From Thozetella sp. PMI_491 (Eukaryota; Ascomycota; Sordariomycetes; Chaetosphaeriales; Chaetosphaeriaceae): 64,000 nt of DNA. The notes under the pieces are model-generated. The model was not told where the DNA came from, did not search any database, and saw nothing but the letters and a program-made list of their open reading frames with translations. The stretch lies in assembly GCA_021432635.1 (NCBI GenBank), contig MU270029.1, forward strand, positions 620,001 to 684,000, written 5' to 3'. The position numbers were made by a program, and so were the translations under genes. Of this stretch, positions 11,918-21,251 are shown one piece after another (the stretch's first letter is position 1; every line of letters begins with the position of its first letter).

Positions 11918-12664
11918 CTACTCATCGTCTACGAACCTGGTTGCTATGTCCCCAACAATCGGTATCCGGAACCTAGCCCATGTCAGCCGCCGAACAATGA
12001 ACCAAAAGTAGGAGAGCGAAGTTGCCATACCTATCAAGGGTATCTGCATCTTTATACGCTTGAAGCGTCAGAAAGGCGATGAGTCCTATGTCACCCAGCG
12101 CCAGGAGCCAGGTGAGCACGGTGGACCATGAGAAGAACAGATGTACAACGAAGAGGATCGTGAACAGCAGGCTTGACTGCCAGGCATGAAATCTAAGCAC
12201 CAGTTAGCCAAGCTTTGGAGACTGAGAGAGTGCCACCGGCATGGGTGTACGCACCTCACGTAGTCGCTCTTATGTTCCAAGATCAACAGCAGTATTGCCC
12301 CGATGGGCGGCACCGCTAGGTATGCTAAACAGGCCTCGTAGTCCAGGCGCAGGCCCAGCGTCGTGTCAAACTCGCTGACCATCCCCTCTCGCGCACCAAG
12401 CCCGCTGAAGTAGTCGCCCATACCGCCGCCGAAGCCAGCCAGGGGGCTCTGATAGCCCTCCCGGCTCTGGATGCCGTCGCCGGACCATGCCCGCTGCGGC
12501 TGGGGGTGGTGTAGGGGCGGGGGCGACGCCTGCGACGCGCGTGGCGCCCAAGGGTTGGCGCGAACGTGGGCGTCGAGTGACGTGCGTGGGGAGATACTGT
12601 CTTGCGGCGGCGAGAAGGCGCGGACGTGCTCGGGCGGCGACGATTGGTAGGGTGCGAAGTCCAT
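11918..12664 (-). CDS. UPF0132 / Tic20-like (DUF4870 type) integral membrane protein (208 aa)
   Basis: Three exons: 12664..12255, 12192..12031 and 11972..11918, with introns of 62 and 58 nt. Each has a clean donor (GTGCGT, GTATGG) and acceptor, and branches CTAAC and CTGAC. Residues 1-105 are Pro/Ser-rich and probably disordered. The rest is the compact domain: a first membrane segment (ACLAYLAVPPIGAILLLILEH), the conserved HKSDYVRFHAWQSSLLF signature, two more hydrophobic segments, then KDADTLDR and a short amphipathic tail ending FVDDE. Family members are small three- or four-helix membrane proteins. The role in fungi is unknown, and similarity to chloroplast Tic20 is only of fold. I chose the ATG at 12664 (MDFAPYQSSP). 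An in-frame ATG at 12697 adds 11 residues. Confidence 0.85.
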
Positions 12665-13387
12665 CGCAGCGGTCGGTCGGGGGTGCGTCCGCGACACTGG
12701 CTCGGTTGTTCACAGGGAGAGACGGCCGAGGCGCGGCAGGAAGAGGGGGGGGTAGAATGGGTGGCTGAGGGCGCGACGTCGAGCTGTGCGAGCAGCTGCC
12801 GAGCTGTCGCGCGGCGGCGAATGGATACCCTGTCCGCGCCGGGAAGTAATTGGGGCGTCGAGCGAGCTGGGCTAAAAACCAGAATTTGCGACGCAGCGCG
12901 ATGAGGTGCGAGTTCGTCGGCCGAGCGAACGAGGTGCGTTGCCCAAGAGCTTGCAGGCTCGATGGCGTTTGGTGGATGTGCGCAGGTAAAGGCAGGGACC
13001 GCGTAACCTTAAAGTGGCGGTAGTGCAGGCGCAACGGGAGTCCGATGGAGCCTCTGCGTCAAAATCCGGGGGTGATCGTTGCCGGCTGGCTCAGGTCCCG
13101 GCACAATGCGCTACAGGCCGATCAGCTGCTAGCATTAGCCAACGAAAGACAGCAGCACGACGACACCCGTCATCCTCGCTAGCGAATCACGACTTCTATT
13201 TTCGGAATGACAGAGGAATCCTTTTAGTTTGACATTGTATATCGTATATTCTATGATACAAGCCGGCCGGCTCTGGCTCGAGGCTCCCGGGCTCTCTCCC
13301 CGGGGGGTCTCGCGAGCTCGTCGCCTGCGCGCCGGACATCGTACACTGCATATGCATTTGGTCCTTACAGAAGGCCGCCATCTTCAT
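12665..13387. other. Spacer between two minus-strand genes; no gene
   Basis: This is the promoter side of the UPF0132 gene and the 3' flank of the uL10m gene. I see nothing else that I can support. Confidence 0.5.
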
Positions 13388-14452
13388 CTAGCTCGACTCC
13401 TCCGCCTTCGCCTCTCCATCGGAGGGTCCCTTTTGCTCCTCCTCCAGCATCGCCTTGCGGTTCTCCATGGTGAACCACAGGCTCTTGCTGGCGCCTTCCA
13501 GCGCAGCCGTCAGACCCATGCCGGCGCTCTGGAGCATGTGAATTAGCTGGGCGCGGAGGCCATCGATGCCACCTTCGATGCCGCCCACCCATCGGATGCC
13601 ATCCATGTCAAATGGCTTGCCCTCGAGCCTGCCGCCAACCAGCAAGAGCTTTTGTAGTCCGGTCTGCGCCGCGAGGTCGTAGTATCCGGGGCTCTTCTTC
13701 CTCGTCGGCGCCGGATAATTAGGCGCGCTAGGTGCGAGAATCTTGAGCACCTCGGCGAGATGCGCAGGGGTTATCGCAGGGAACGCTACGACGGCGATGG
13801 GCCCAGTGAGCATGGCAGAGAGCTCGCCGTAGCGAGACTCGGCCAGGGTGTTGTCCTTCATCGCCTTGTCGACCCGTTTCCAGACATTTCGGGACAGGTC
13901 GTGGTTGTACGCCTTTTTGCCTTTGGGGGCGGAAGCCGCATCGTCCTCCGCGTTGGCAAGCGGTCCAGTCAGTCGCTCAAGCTCGACAATGCGCAGGGCG
14001 ACGTCGAGCATGCTGGTTCGGACCACCTGGATGCCGATCTTCGACGCAACGTCCGGAGGAGGGATCAGGGCACCATCGGGGCCCACGGCGGGGGGGATAA
14101 CCGCTCTTTGAAGTCCTGCTCGCAGCTCTCGCCGCACAGCAGCCCACTCGAGAGCGGTCAGATTGTTGTGTTGGAAAACGAGCATCAGGGGGCTCGACCG
14201 GAGCATAGACGTATAGGTTCTGAGGAGCTGGGACTTGCGCGTCTCGGGAGGTCGCGCGCTCGGCGGCTGGCTCGAGGGTACATAGCCTTCTGGGAGTTTC
14301 AAGGCTCCCAGGGAGGCGGCGGTAGCATACAGTCTTGGTGTTGCTGTCGGGGGGGCGGCCACGAGGAGAGCTGAAGAGCAGCGCGTAGGGGCTCCCGCCA
14401 GGGTGAGGGAGCCCAGGCTCCGAGGAGCCGGGCGCCATATCCTGGAGGCCAT
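13388..14452 (-). CDS. MRPL11: Mitochondrial large ribosomal subunit protein uL10m (Mrpl11 type, 354 aa)
   Basis: This single-exon gene encodes a mitochondrial ribosomal stalk-base protein, where uL10m anchors bL12 copies for translation-factor recruitment. The N-terminus (MASRIWRPAPRSLGS...) is rich in Arg, Ser and Ala and lacks acidic residues, a typical mitochondrial presequence. Then comes the fungal L10 domain, with the SQLLRTYTSMLRSSPLMLVFQ stretch that opens the fold and FPAITPAHLAEVLKIL in the middle. The C-terminal helix LRAQLIHMLQSAGMGLTAALEGASKSLWFTME is the likely bL12-binding helix. The acidic tail is probably disordered. The frame extends upstream to 14566, but the ATG at 14452 gives the best presequence. 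The gene is divergent from TRP4, with a 453-bp spacer. Confidence 0.88.
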   Translation of the reverse strand: MASRIWRPAPRSLGSLTLAGAPTRCSSALLVAAPPTATPRLYATAASLGALKLPEGYVPSSQPPSARPPETRKSQLLRTYTSMLRSSPLMLVFQHNNLTALEWAAVRRELRAGLQRAVIPPAVGPDGALIPPPDVASKIGIQVVRTSMLDVALRIVELERLTGPLANAEDDAASAPKGKKAYNHDLSRNVWKRVDKAMKDNTLAESRYGELSAMLTGPIAVVAFPAITPAHLAEVLKILAPSAPNYPAPTRKKSPGYYDLAAQTGLQKLLLVGGRLEGKPFDMDGIRWVGGIEGGIDGLRAQLIHMLQSAGMGLTAALEGASKSLWFTMENRKAMLEEEQKGPSDGEAKAEESS

Positions 14453-14905
14453 GTTTCTGCCCGAGATTAGCACGGTGCTCGTTCCGAAGTCCGTGGTCCG
14501 AGTCGTACTTGTTGTGGTGCAATTGAGCCTCTTCAATCGTCGGGTGCTCACGAGGTCGACGGCCACACCTTTCGAGCTCTAGAAATTTTGGCACGAACAA
14601 ATGCGATCCCTTGTCTGGGCGCACGGACCAAGATGCCTCTTACCCCTGCCCGCTCAGCTTGGAAGACCCTTCCGCCCATAGGAGCTCCCCACCTGCCAAA
14701 TGGACCAACCACCGCGGAGCATTTTCACCATGTTGCAGAGCTGCTATTATGACTCCAACCCTACCGCCTTCTCACTTGATGCCAGGTTGGGGTAAGAAGT
14801 TTGGTTTCCCACACATTTGCAACTCCTAGTTGGACCTCGCTTTGGGACCTCCTGGACGGCCAATCGACTGCTCTGCGCGCCGGCCCAAGCACTTAGTATA
14901 CTACC
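14453..14905. promoter_or_regulatory. Divergent promoter region MRPL11 / TRP4
   Basis: These 453 bp separate two start codons that face away from each other, so both promoters lie here. A TGACTC element (see 14750) is the one regulatory match I can point to. Confidence 0.6.
14750..14755 (+). promoter_or_regulatory. Possible Gcn4/CPC-1 site (TGACTC) upstream of TRP4
   Basis: TGACTC lies about 156 bp before the TRP4 start codon. This is the core of the TGASTCA element bound by Gcn4/CPC-1/CpcA, which raises amino-acid biosynthetic genes during starvation. A single hexamer is weak evidence, but TRP4 homologues are established targets of this control. Confidence 0.4.
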
Positions 14906-16240
14906 ATGTCGTCCCAGGCTCCGGCCCCGGACGCGGGGCAGCTCCCCCAGGTCGACTTGAAGCCGTTGCTCTCACGCATGTGGCCCTTAGCTCCGGACGG
15001 TCCTCTCGCGGCAGACGACATCGCTGAGGGCATCTCGCACTTCTTCACAAACCAGGTCTCAGACGTACAGGCGGGGGCATTGCTCATGTGCCTGCACTTC
15101 ACCGGCATGGACCGTGACGCCGCCGTCATGGCCAAGACAGCCGCTGCCATGCTCAAGGCGGCCGCGCCAATTGACATAGCAGCGCTCCGTACGCTGATAC
15201 ACCAGAAAGGCCGGAAGGAAGGGAGCTATCAGGGCGGTCTCGTATGTCCCTTGGTCGGCCATCTAATCCTCGTTCCGCTGACCAACCATTCCCTTTCGCT
15301 CTAGTGCGACATCGTGGGTACTGGCGGTGACTCCCATAACACATTCAATATCAGCACCACCTCGTCTATCCTTGCCTCCAGTCACCTCTTGCTCGCCAAG
15401 CACGGCAACAAGGCTTCCACCTCCAAGTCTGGCTCCGCCGACCTGCTGAACTGCATGCTCCCCACGCCGCCTCAGATCTCACGCGTGCGGCCCGACACCT
15501 TGGAAAAGGTCTACTCGGCCGGGAACTATGCCTTCCTGTACGCGCCCGTGTTCCACCCGGGGATGCGGCACGTGGCGCCCATTCGGCGCCAGCTCCCGTG
15601 GCGGACGCTGTTCAACCTCGTTGGCCCGCTCGCAAACCCGGTCGACGTCGGGCTCACGCCGAACGAAGCGCCGCTGATGGAGGCGCGCGTGCTCGGCGTG
15701 GCGCGGAAGGACCTGGGCCCAGCCTTCGCTGAAGCGCTCCGCATGTCCGGGGCGAAAAAGGCGATGGTGGTGTGTGGCGAAGAGGACCTAGACGAAGTTA
15801 GCATCGCCGGGCCGACGTTGTGCTGGAAGCTGAAGACGTCCGAGTCCATTCCTGGCGAGACAACCATCGAGCATTTCCGTCTCTCCCCCGCCGACTTCGG
15901 CGTGCCCTCGCACGCACTCACCGAGGTGTCGCCCGGCAAGGAGCCGGCGGAGAACGCAGCAATCCTGGCTAAGCTCTTGAGCAACGAGCTGCCTGAAGGC
16001 GATCCCATCGTGGACTTCGTGCTGATCAACACCGCTGCTCTCTTCGTGATATCTGGCGTCTGCGAGGCGGACACCAGCAATCTCGGCCTTGGAGATGACG
16101 GGGTCGTCATCAAGGAACGCGGCCCGGGAGGCGGACGCTGGAAGGAGGGCGTCAGAAGGGCGAGGTGGGCAATCAAGAGCGGCGAGGCCGCGCGACAGTG
16201 GAAGGCATTTGTCGAAGTCACAAATGGTCTTACCGAATAG
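14906..16240 (+). CDS. TRP4: Anthranilate phosphoribosyltransferase (423 aa)
   Basis: This enzyme joins anthranilate and phosphoribosyl pyrophosphate to give phosphoribosyl-anthranilate, the second step of tryptophan synthesis, in the cytosol. Two exons, 14906..15241 and 15305..16240, are split by a 63-nt intron (GTATGT ... CTAG, phase 0) just before the CDIVGTGGD motif. GTGGD is the glycine-rich PRPP/Mg-binding loop. It is followed by NISTTSSILA and KHGNKASTSKSGSADLL, the anthranilate/PRPP-binding signature, here with T-S where many homologues read S/A-S. Downstream RRQLPWRTLFNLVGPLANP is the conserved FNLLGPLxNP block. The N-terminal helical domain (about residues 15-100) is complete. Length fits fungal members. 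It is convergent with TRL1. Confidence 0.93.
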
Positions 16241-16743
16241 TTGGCTTCTATGAGCTGACACAAAGGTTGGGAATGGGCATTATTGGGTTGTGGCTTCGGA
16301 TACCTATTTCATAGAGGGAGGGGGAAAATCAAGCAGGAATTTTGGACGAAACATGCATGGCATGGTTGAAAAGCACATATTTCTTTTCTAGTTGGGAGGC
16401 ATCTATTCATACCTTTTGCTGGTGCGCGAAGCAACTTCCCAGCTTTTAGGACCACGCGAATTTTGCATTAGACATACAATGCCATGCCATGCCGCGGTAC
16501 CAGCCACGCTACCGAATCCGAATGCTGGCTCCCGCGCTTTCTATGCTTTATTGGCTGTGAAAAGCAATTGTGTCCACCCGAGCTTATAGTCTCTTCTCCG
16601 CCTTGGAAGTCACCGGCCTGGGTCTCTAGGGCGCCGACGCGACCAGGGTTTCCTCTGCCCTGTCTTTGTCCCCAAATGGGGTCACGGCCTGGTTCTTTGC
16701 TCGCACGGTGATCTTGGGCCTGCGAGTGCTGCTGTTCACCACT
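16241..16743. other. Convergent spacer TRP4 / TRL1
   Basis: These 503 bp lie between two stop codons and should hold both polyadenylation regions. No gene seen. Confidence 0.5.
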
Positions 16744-19245
16744 CTAGCGAGAGAGCACTCCCCGGACGACTCCCTTGAGGAGCGGCTTACCCTCGATGAC
16801 CATATCACCGATGCCTGTCGTATCGCCGCTGCCCTCGTCCAGCCAGCGGGCGAGGAGGTCGTTGCTTTCCCTGGGCTTGACACCCTCGTCGCGCGTGCCG
16901 ACCGTCACGTGGGCCACGCGGTTCACGCATTCCCATCCAGTGGCCGGATCGGTGGTGGCTGCACCGTCGCCAGCGGGTGCGGCGTCGCGGGGAACAAGGC
17001 GTACCACAATTGCCATGATACGATCGTCCCAAACGACTCGCTCGAGCTGGACATCTAGGTCCCCAAGCTTCCCGTCGGCGCTCTGCACGCCGAGCTGGTC
17101 CTGTAGCTTGGTGTAGCGCTCCCATAATGCTGGATGCTCCTTGGCGCCGCTACGATGCATTAGTGTAACGTGGAACTTGGGCTGAACGCGCCGCGTGCCC
17201 TGGAGCTGCTTGAAGAAGCGACCCTTCTGTGCGCTGGCAGAGGCGAACGTCTTCTCAAGCGCCCCGACGACCTCTTTCGCGGCCAGGTCGACCGACATGT
17301 ACTCGAGGGGCTTCCTCTTGGCCGCCTTAGGCTGCGTGGGCGGCTGCGGCTGCTTGCTATTCTTGTTCTTGGCGCTGCGGTCGGGAATGGTGTGACGGAG
17401 GTCCGGCTTGTACCCTTCGAGCGCAGCCTGCATCGCCTTGTCCATCTCCTCCGCGGAAGGCACCTCGGTCAGGAAGTTGGGATACAGGCGGTGCAGCTCA
17501 GTGACAACCTTCTCGAGGTTGGTCCGGCTGCCGTCCGAGGGGTCGAGGTCGATGACGGCGTCGAAGCCGATGTCGGGTTCCTGCTCCGTGTCGACCGGCT
17601 GGAAGCGGTCGAGGAAGCCATCCATGATGCCCCGGACCTTGTTCATGTCCGTGCTTGCCTGGATCGTCTGGTGGTTGTCACCACGCTCGTAGACGCGCTG
17701 CCTTGTCACCTCCTTCACCCGCTCCACGTCGTCGTGCACGAAATGCAGCGCGACCAACCGAGCGTTCCGGTGCTGCTCTTTGACGTCCCCGATTAGCTGC
17801 TTTCGCTCGTGCTTCTGGGCGTTGTTGCGATCGGCAAACACGGCAGGAACCTCGTCGAGCTGGTCGAGGATGGCCTTGGTGAAGCGCGGGGGGCGGCGCG
17901 CTCCCTGGATGTTGTCGTTCTGGATGTGGCCCCAGCCGAATAGGGCGGTAAGGGCGAGGGCAATCGTCGTCTTGCCGCAGCCGATGGTCGCAATGGGAAC
18001 CAGGATGATATCACGCGTAATCTCAGTCTTTACTCCACCGCCATACAGTTGCTCGAACATGGCGGCGTCGGCACCCTTGATGTTCTTGAATTCGAGGAAC
18101 TCGTTGCGCAACGCGATGATGCCGTGGTTCTGGTTGTAGAGCTTAGCCAAAGTCCGGTCCATGGCCAGGCGTTGCTTAGCAAACTGGAGATACTCGGCCG
18201 TGATCTGCTGGTGCTTCCGGATCTTGGGATTTCGGCCGGCAATCAGGGCTTTGGTGCATTCTCGCCACTGCCGGTACATTAGATAGGGCTCCTCGAACTT
18301 GTATTTGAAGAACCAGTCTTGGTACGGCTGATTCGCTGGGTCGTTGCTCATCCTGCAGCGGATCACGAAGCCCTCCACATCGCGACCGTCGTGCGCTCCC
18401 GTCTCGGCCACTTCCTCGAGGAAAGACTTCACCGTGTTGATGTCGTCCATCATGATGAGGCCTGTCTTGACGAAGCCCCAGTCCTCAGCAAATTTCTGCA
18501 CCAGCGGGCTAGGGTACGTCGCGAACTGTGGAAGGTTGAGATTCAGCCCGTGAAGGTAGAGGCCGGCCGTGTCCGGGCCGTAGGCGAGGATGTGCTCCTC
18601 GAAGGTGTCATCGCAGAGCTCGGCCACGGCGGTGACATTTCGTTCCCGAAGCTCTCGAGCAAGATCCCGGGGCGACTTCCCTAGTCGCCGTAGCTGCGCC
18701 TCGAGACGAACCTCTCCTGCCTTGGCATGGCTGACTTCCAAGTCGTTCCTATCTCCCGTAGAGTGCTTGCTGCATACGAGGAGGGTGTCGTCCTCTAGGC
18801 CGCTGACGAAGATGATGCATCCGTTCTCCTTGAGGGTCAGCTCGTAAGGTCCCTGGGTGCGGGTCAAGATATTCTCCCACTTGGTCTCCGGGACCTCATC
18901 GGTGTTGAAGAACTTGTCGTACCCTCGGATCACGATCTCGGGGGTCCCGTTCCTTGTCTTGGTGGTGAAGAGGCCGCGGGCGTAGGTGGGCAGGTTACGC
19001 TTCTTGTAGTCCCAGTCCTGGAACCGCCACGAGTCGACGCAGAGGCCGTCTCTGGAGTTGGCGACCTCGAATCTGGTCTTCTTCACGTGGATGCCGTTCT
19101 TCTTACCCTTGGTGTGCTCTTCGAGCGAGCGCACCAGACCGGTAACCCTCTGGACGTCCTGTGCCACGCGCGGGACGCTGAATTTGTCGGCGTCCTTGGC
19201 AAAGTCGGTGGATACTGTGTACGATGCAGCCAGATTACCCTCCAT
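16744..19245 (-). CDS. TRL1: tRNA ligase Trl1 (833 aa)
   Basis: This trifunctional enzyme seals tRNA halves after intron removal and, in fungi, the spliced HAC1-type mRNA of the unfolded protein response. It is a single exon. The N-terminal adenylyltransferase has its nucleophile Lys139 in the LTLKENG motif, with VEGFVIRC and FFKYKFEEPY as later ligase motifs. The central kinase has a P-loop IGCGKTT (Lys425). The C-terminal cyclic phosphodiesterase has HVTLMH (His692) and HVTVG (His779), the two HxT-type motifs. All catalytic parts are present and the length matches the family (about 830). The ATG at 19245 gives a standard N-terminus. The frame remains open upstream for 150 codons with further ATGs (19530, 19695), discussed as a finding. 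Neighbours RPP40 and TRM11 are also tRNA genes. Confidence 0.94.
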   Translation of the reverse strand: MEGNLAASYTVSTDFAKDADKFSVPRVAQDVQRVTGLVRSLEEHTKGKKNGIHVKKTRFEVANSRDGLCVDSWRFQDWDYKKRNLPTYARGLFTTKTRNGTPEIVIRGYDKFFNTDEVPETKWENILTRTQGPYELTLKENGCIIFVSGLEDDTLLVCSKHSTGDRNDLEVSHAKAGEVRLEAQLRRLGKSPRDLARELRERNVTAVAELCDDTFEEHILAYGPDTAGLYLHGLNLNLPQFATYPSPLVQKFAEDWGFVKTGLIMMDDINTVKSFLEEVAETGAHDGRDVEGFVIRCRMSNDPANQPYQDWFFKYKFEEPYLMYRQWRECTKALIAGRNPKIRKHQQITAEYLQFAKQRLAMDRTLAKLYNQNHGIIALRNEFLEFKNIKGADAAMFEQLYGGGVKTEITRDIILVPIATIGCGKTTIALALTALFGWGHIQNDNIQGARRPPRFTKAILDQLDEVPAVFADRNNAQKHERKQLIGDVKEQHRNARLVALHFVHDDVERVKEVTRQRVYERGDNHQTIQASTDMNKVRGIMDGFLDRFQPVDTEQEPDIGFDAVIDLDPSDGSRTNLEKVVTELHRLYPNFLTEVPSAEEMDKAMQAALEGYKPDLRHTIPDRSAKNKNSKQPQPPTQPKAAKRKPLEYMSVDLAAKEVVGALEKTFASASAQKGRFFKQLQGTRRVQPKFHVTLMHRSGAKEHPALWERYTKLQDQLGVQSADGKLGDLDVQLERVVWDDRIMAIVVRLVPRDAAPAGDGAATTDPATGWECVNRVAHVTVGTRDEGVKPRESNDLLARWLDEGSGDTTGIGDMVIEGKPLLKGVVRGVLSR

Positions 19246-20566
19246 GGCTGTGTTTAGATTCCGTATCTGTGAATAATGTAGGGGATGAAGCGCCGGGTAA
19301 GGGCCCTGAAGAGTGAAGTGCTCTCTGTGCCTGGCAGACCGGAGAGCGGGGGTAGGATGTGACAGCGGCGGGATGTGCGTCGAGCGATGGCTAGACGTCG
19401 GAGAGCGGCCGCAAATGCAGACCCTCGGTTGTTGCAGTGATTTGCCTGAGAAAGCGGGCGAATACAAAGGTCCCGAGCTGTATTTGTAGAAGGTGCGGGC
19501 TCGAGAGGGGCGCGCTGATGGACGATGCATCAGGCAGTTTTGGGCCTCCAGGTGAGCGCCAGTGCGGATGCGCCACTGTGGGGGAGGCGAGTGAGTCAAT
19601 ACGGCAAGAACAACGGCTAAGTTGATAGTGTGTGGCCGTCCGCGGGCTGGGGGCCGAAGCTGAACAAACAAAGCAGAAGCAATGGCTTCGGACATTCGCC
19701 GATAGAGTCATACTCGCTTGGCTGCTGATGCACAGCACCCCCTATCTACCCGTAAACCGTGCCTGAGGCCAAATGTTTAATTAGATCCCTGGCCCAAATG
19801 CGGCGGCGCAGGCTCTGCTGCTAGCAGTTTAGATGGTATTCGCGGCTCAGCAGGGCTCAGCCCCCCAGCAAGGCCCCGACTATCTACCATTTCGGGGGGC
19901 CACAGCGCTGGCTCTACGGCGGCCTCATGTTCCCATCTCGCTCCCAATCCAGCCTACAGGCACAGCACGAGGTGCGATTTCCATTGCTAGTAAAGTTGTA
20001 CCAAAATTTACCGGGTCAGTTTAAGATCACAATATCCCCCCCTAGTCCCTAGGTTTGACCAATATGTTGTATTTGGGGCTAAGAAAGGAAGAAAAGGTTG
20101 TGCAGTTCGTGTTGGTGAGGAAGGCACCGCTCGGGTACTAGGCGTCAACCGGCTCAGTACAAGGCACCCTGTTTATCTGGGGCGTTGGGACAACCTGGCT
20201 CCTGCGAACTATCAGATCCCTAGGACGAACTAATCAGAACGTATTCTACTGATGCAAGATTCTCGTAGAGTGGAAAATCGTGTTTAGCGAAGCACAGCTC
20301 TAAGTTGGGCACTACTGAGGAGGCTGAAAGAAAAAAAAAGGGCCATAGCAAGGTACTGTACCTAGATGCTATGGGAGACGACTGGCAGTAATAGCCAATC
20401 AGATTGGCACAATCCACATCGAAGCTAGCTAAGGGCTCTCACCCCGCCATGGTCCGCTGCCCCTCCAAAGCTTGAGCACGAAAAGCTCTCTCGAATCCGC
20501 AGCTAGGGAGAAACAGTCAGGACGCCTCTTGTCACCGGCTACGCCCGTTTTCTGAGCACCGTCGCG
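19246..20566. other. Divergent spacer TRL1 / YAR1; no extra gene recognised
   Basis: This contains both promoters and, on the minus strand, the in-frame upstream extension of TRL1 (to 19695). The part from about 19980 to 20400 is less GC-rich than its neighbours. No other gene seen. Confidence 0.5.
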
Positions 20567-21211
20567 ATGCCCAACCCATATCTTCTTGCGGCCGACAACG
20601 ACCCAGCTCTCCTGCCGTTCCTGCGCGAGAACCCAGCGCTGGCATCCGGCCAGGACGAGCACGGCTACTCGCTCATCCATGCGGCCGCGAGCTACAACCA
20701 CCTCGACCTGCTGCGCTCCCTGGTCACCGAGCTGAACGTGCCCGTCGATCTCCGCGACGAAGACGGCGAGACCGCGCTTTTCGTTACCGAGACCGTCGAG
20801 GCGGCGCGCGTGCTGGTGGAGGAGCTCCATCTGGACGCAAACATCAAGAACGACGAAGGGCAGACGGCTAGGGAAAAGATAGAAGCGGACGAAGAGTTCC
20901 CCGCCGTAGCAGAATACCTGGCACGCGTGACTGGGGGACCAGGCGGGGTCAATGGAGTCAGCGCGACCAACGGCGACGCAGAGCTCCCGCCCGCCCCCGA
21001 AGGCCTCCGGGTTACCGTTGGCACCATGAGCGCGGCGGACGAGGCAACCCAGGAACCCGATCCCGAGTTTCGACGGCGCATCGAAGAGCTGGCGGCGAGA
21101 GAAGACTTTGACACCCCGGAGAGACAGGCTGAGCTAAGACAGCTGATTCAGGATGCGGTCTCCGGAGAAGGCTTCTCCGACGAACGAAACGTACGCGCGC
21201 GCCAGGACTGA
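20567..21211 (+). CDS. YAR1: Ankyrin-repeat protein, Yar1-like (214 aa)
   Basis: This single-exon gene codes for a small cytosolic ankyrin protein. In the first 110 residues there are about three repeats (DEHGYSLIHAAASYNHLDLLRSLV, DEDGETALFVTETVEAARVLVEE, NDEGQTAREKIEADEEFPAVAEYL). The remainder is an acidic, Pro-rich linker and a helical tail (EFRRRIEELAAREDF...ELRQLIQDAV). This matches fungal proteins related to budding-yeast Yar1, which escorts newly made ribosomal protein Rps3 to the nucleus for 40S assembly. That role is established for yeast and inferred here. The acidic tail fits a chaperone for a basic client. Its stop lies only 40 bp from the RPP40 stop on the other strand. Confidence 0.82.
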   Translation: MPNPYLLAADNDPALLPFLRENPALASGQDEHGYSLIHAAASYNHLDLLRSLVTELNVPVDLRDEDGETALFVTETVEAARVLVEELHLDANIKNDEGQTAREKIEADEEFPAVAEYLARVTGGPGGVNGVSATNGDAELPPAPEGLRVTVGTMSAADEATQEPDPEFRRRIEELAAREDFDTPERQAELRQLIQDAVSGEGFSDERNVRARQD

Positions 21212-21251
21212 ACTTTCCAAACAGCGAATGGTTGGTGCGGAAGTGCCGCAT

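Noticed and set aside
13760-14374. 204-codon plus-strand frame
   Set aside because: Antisense shadow of the mitochondrial uL10m gene.
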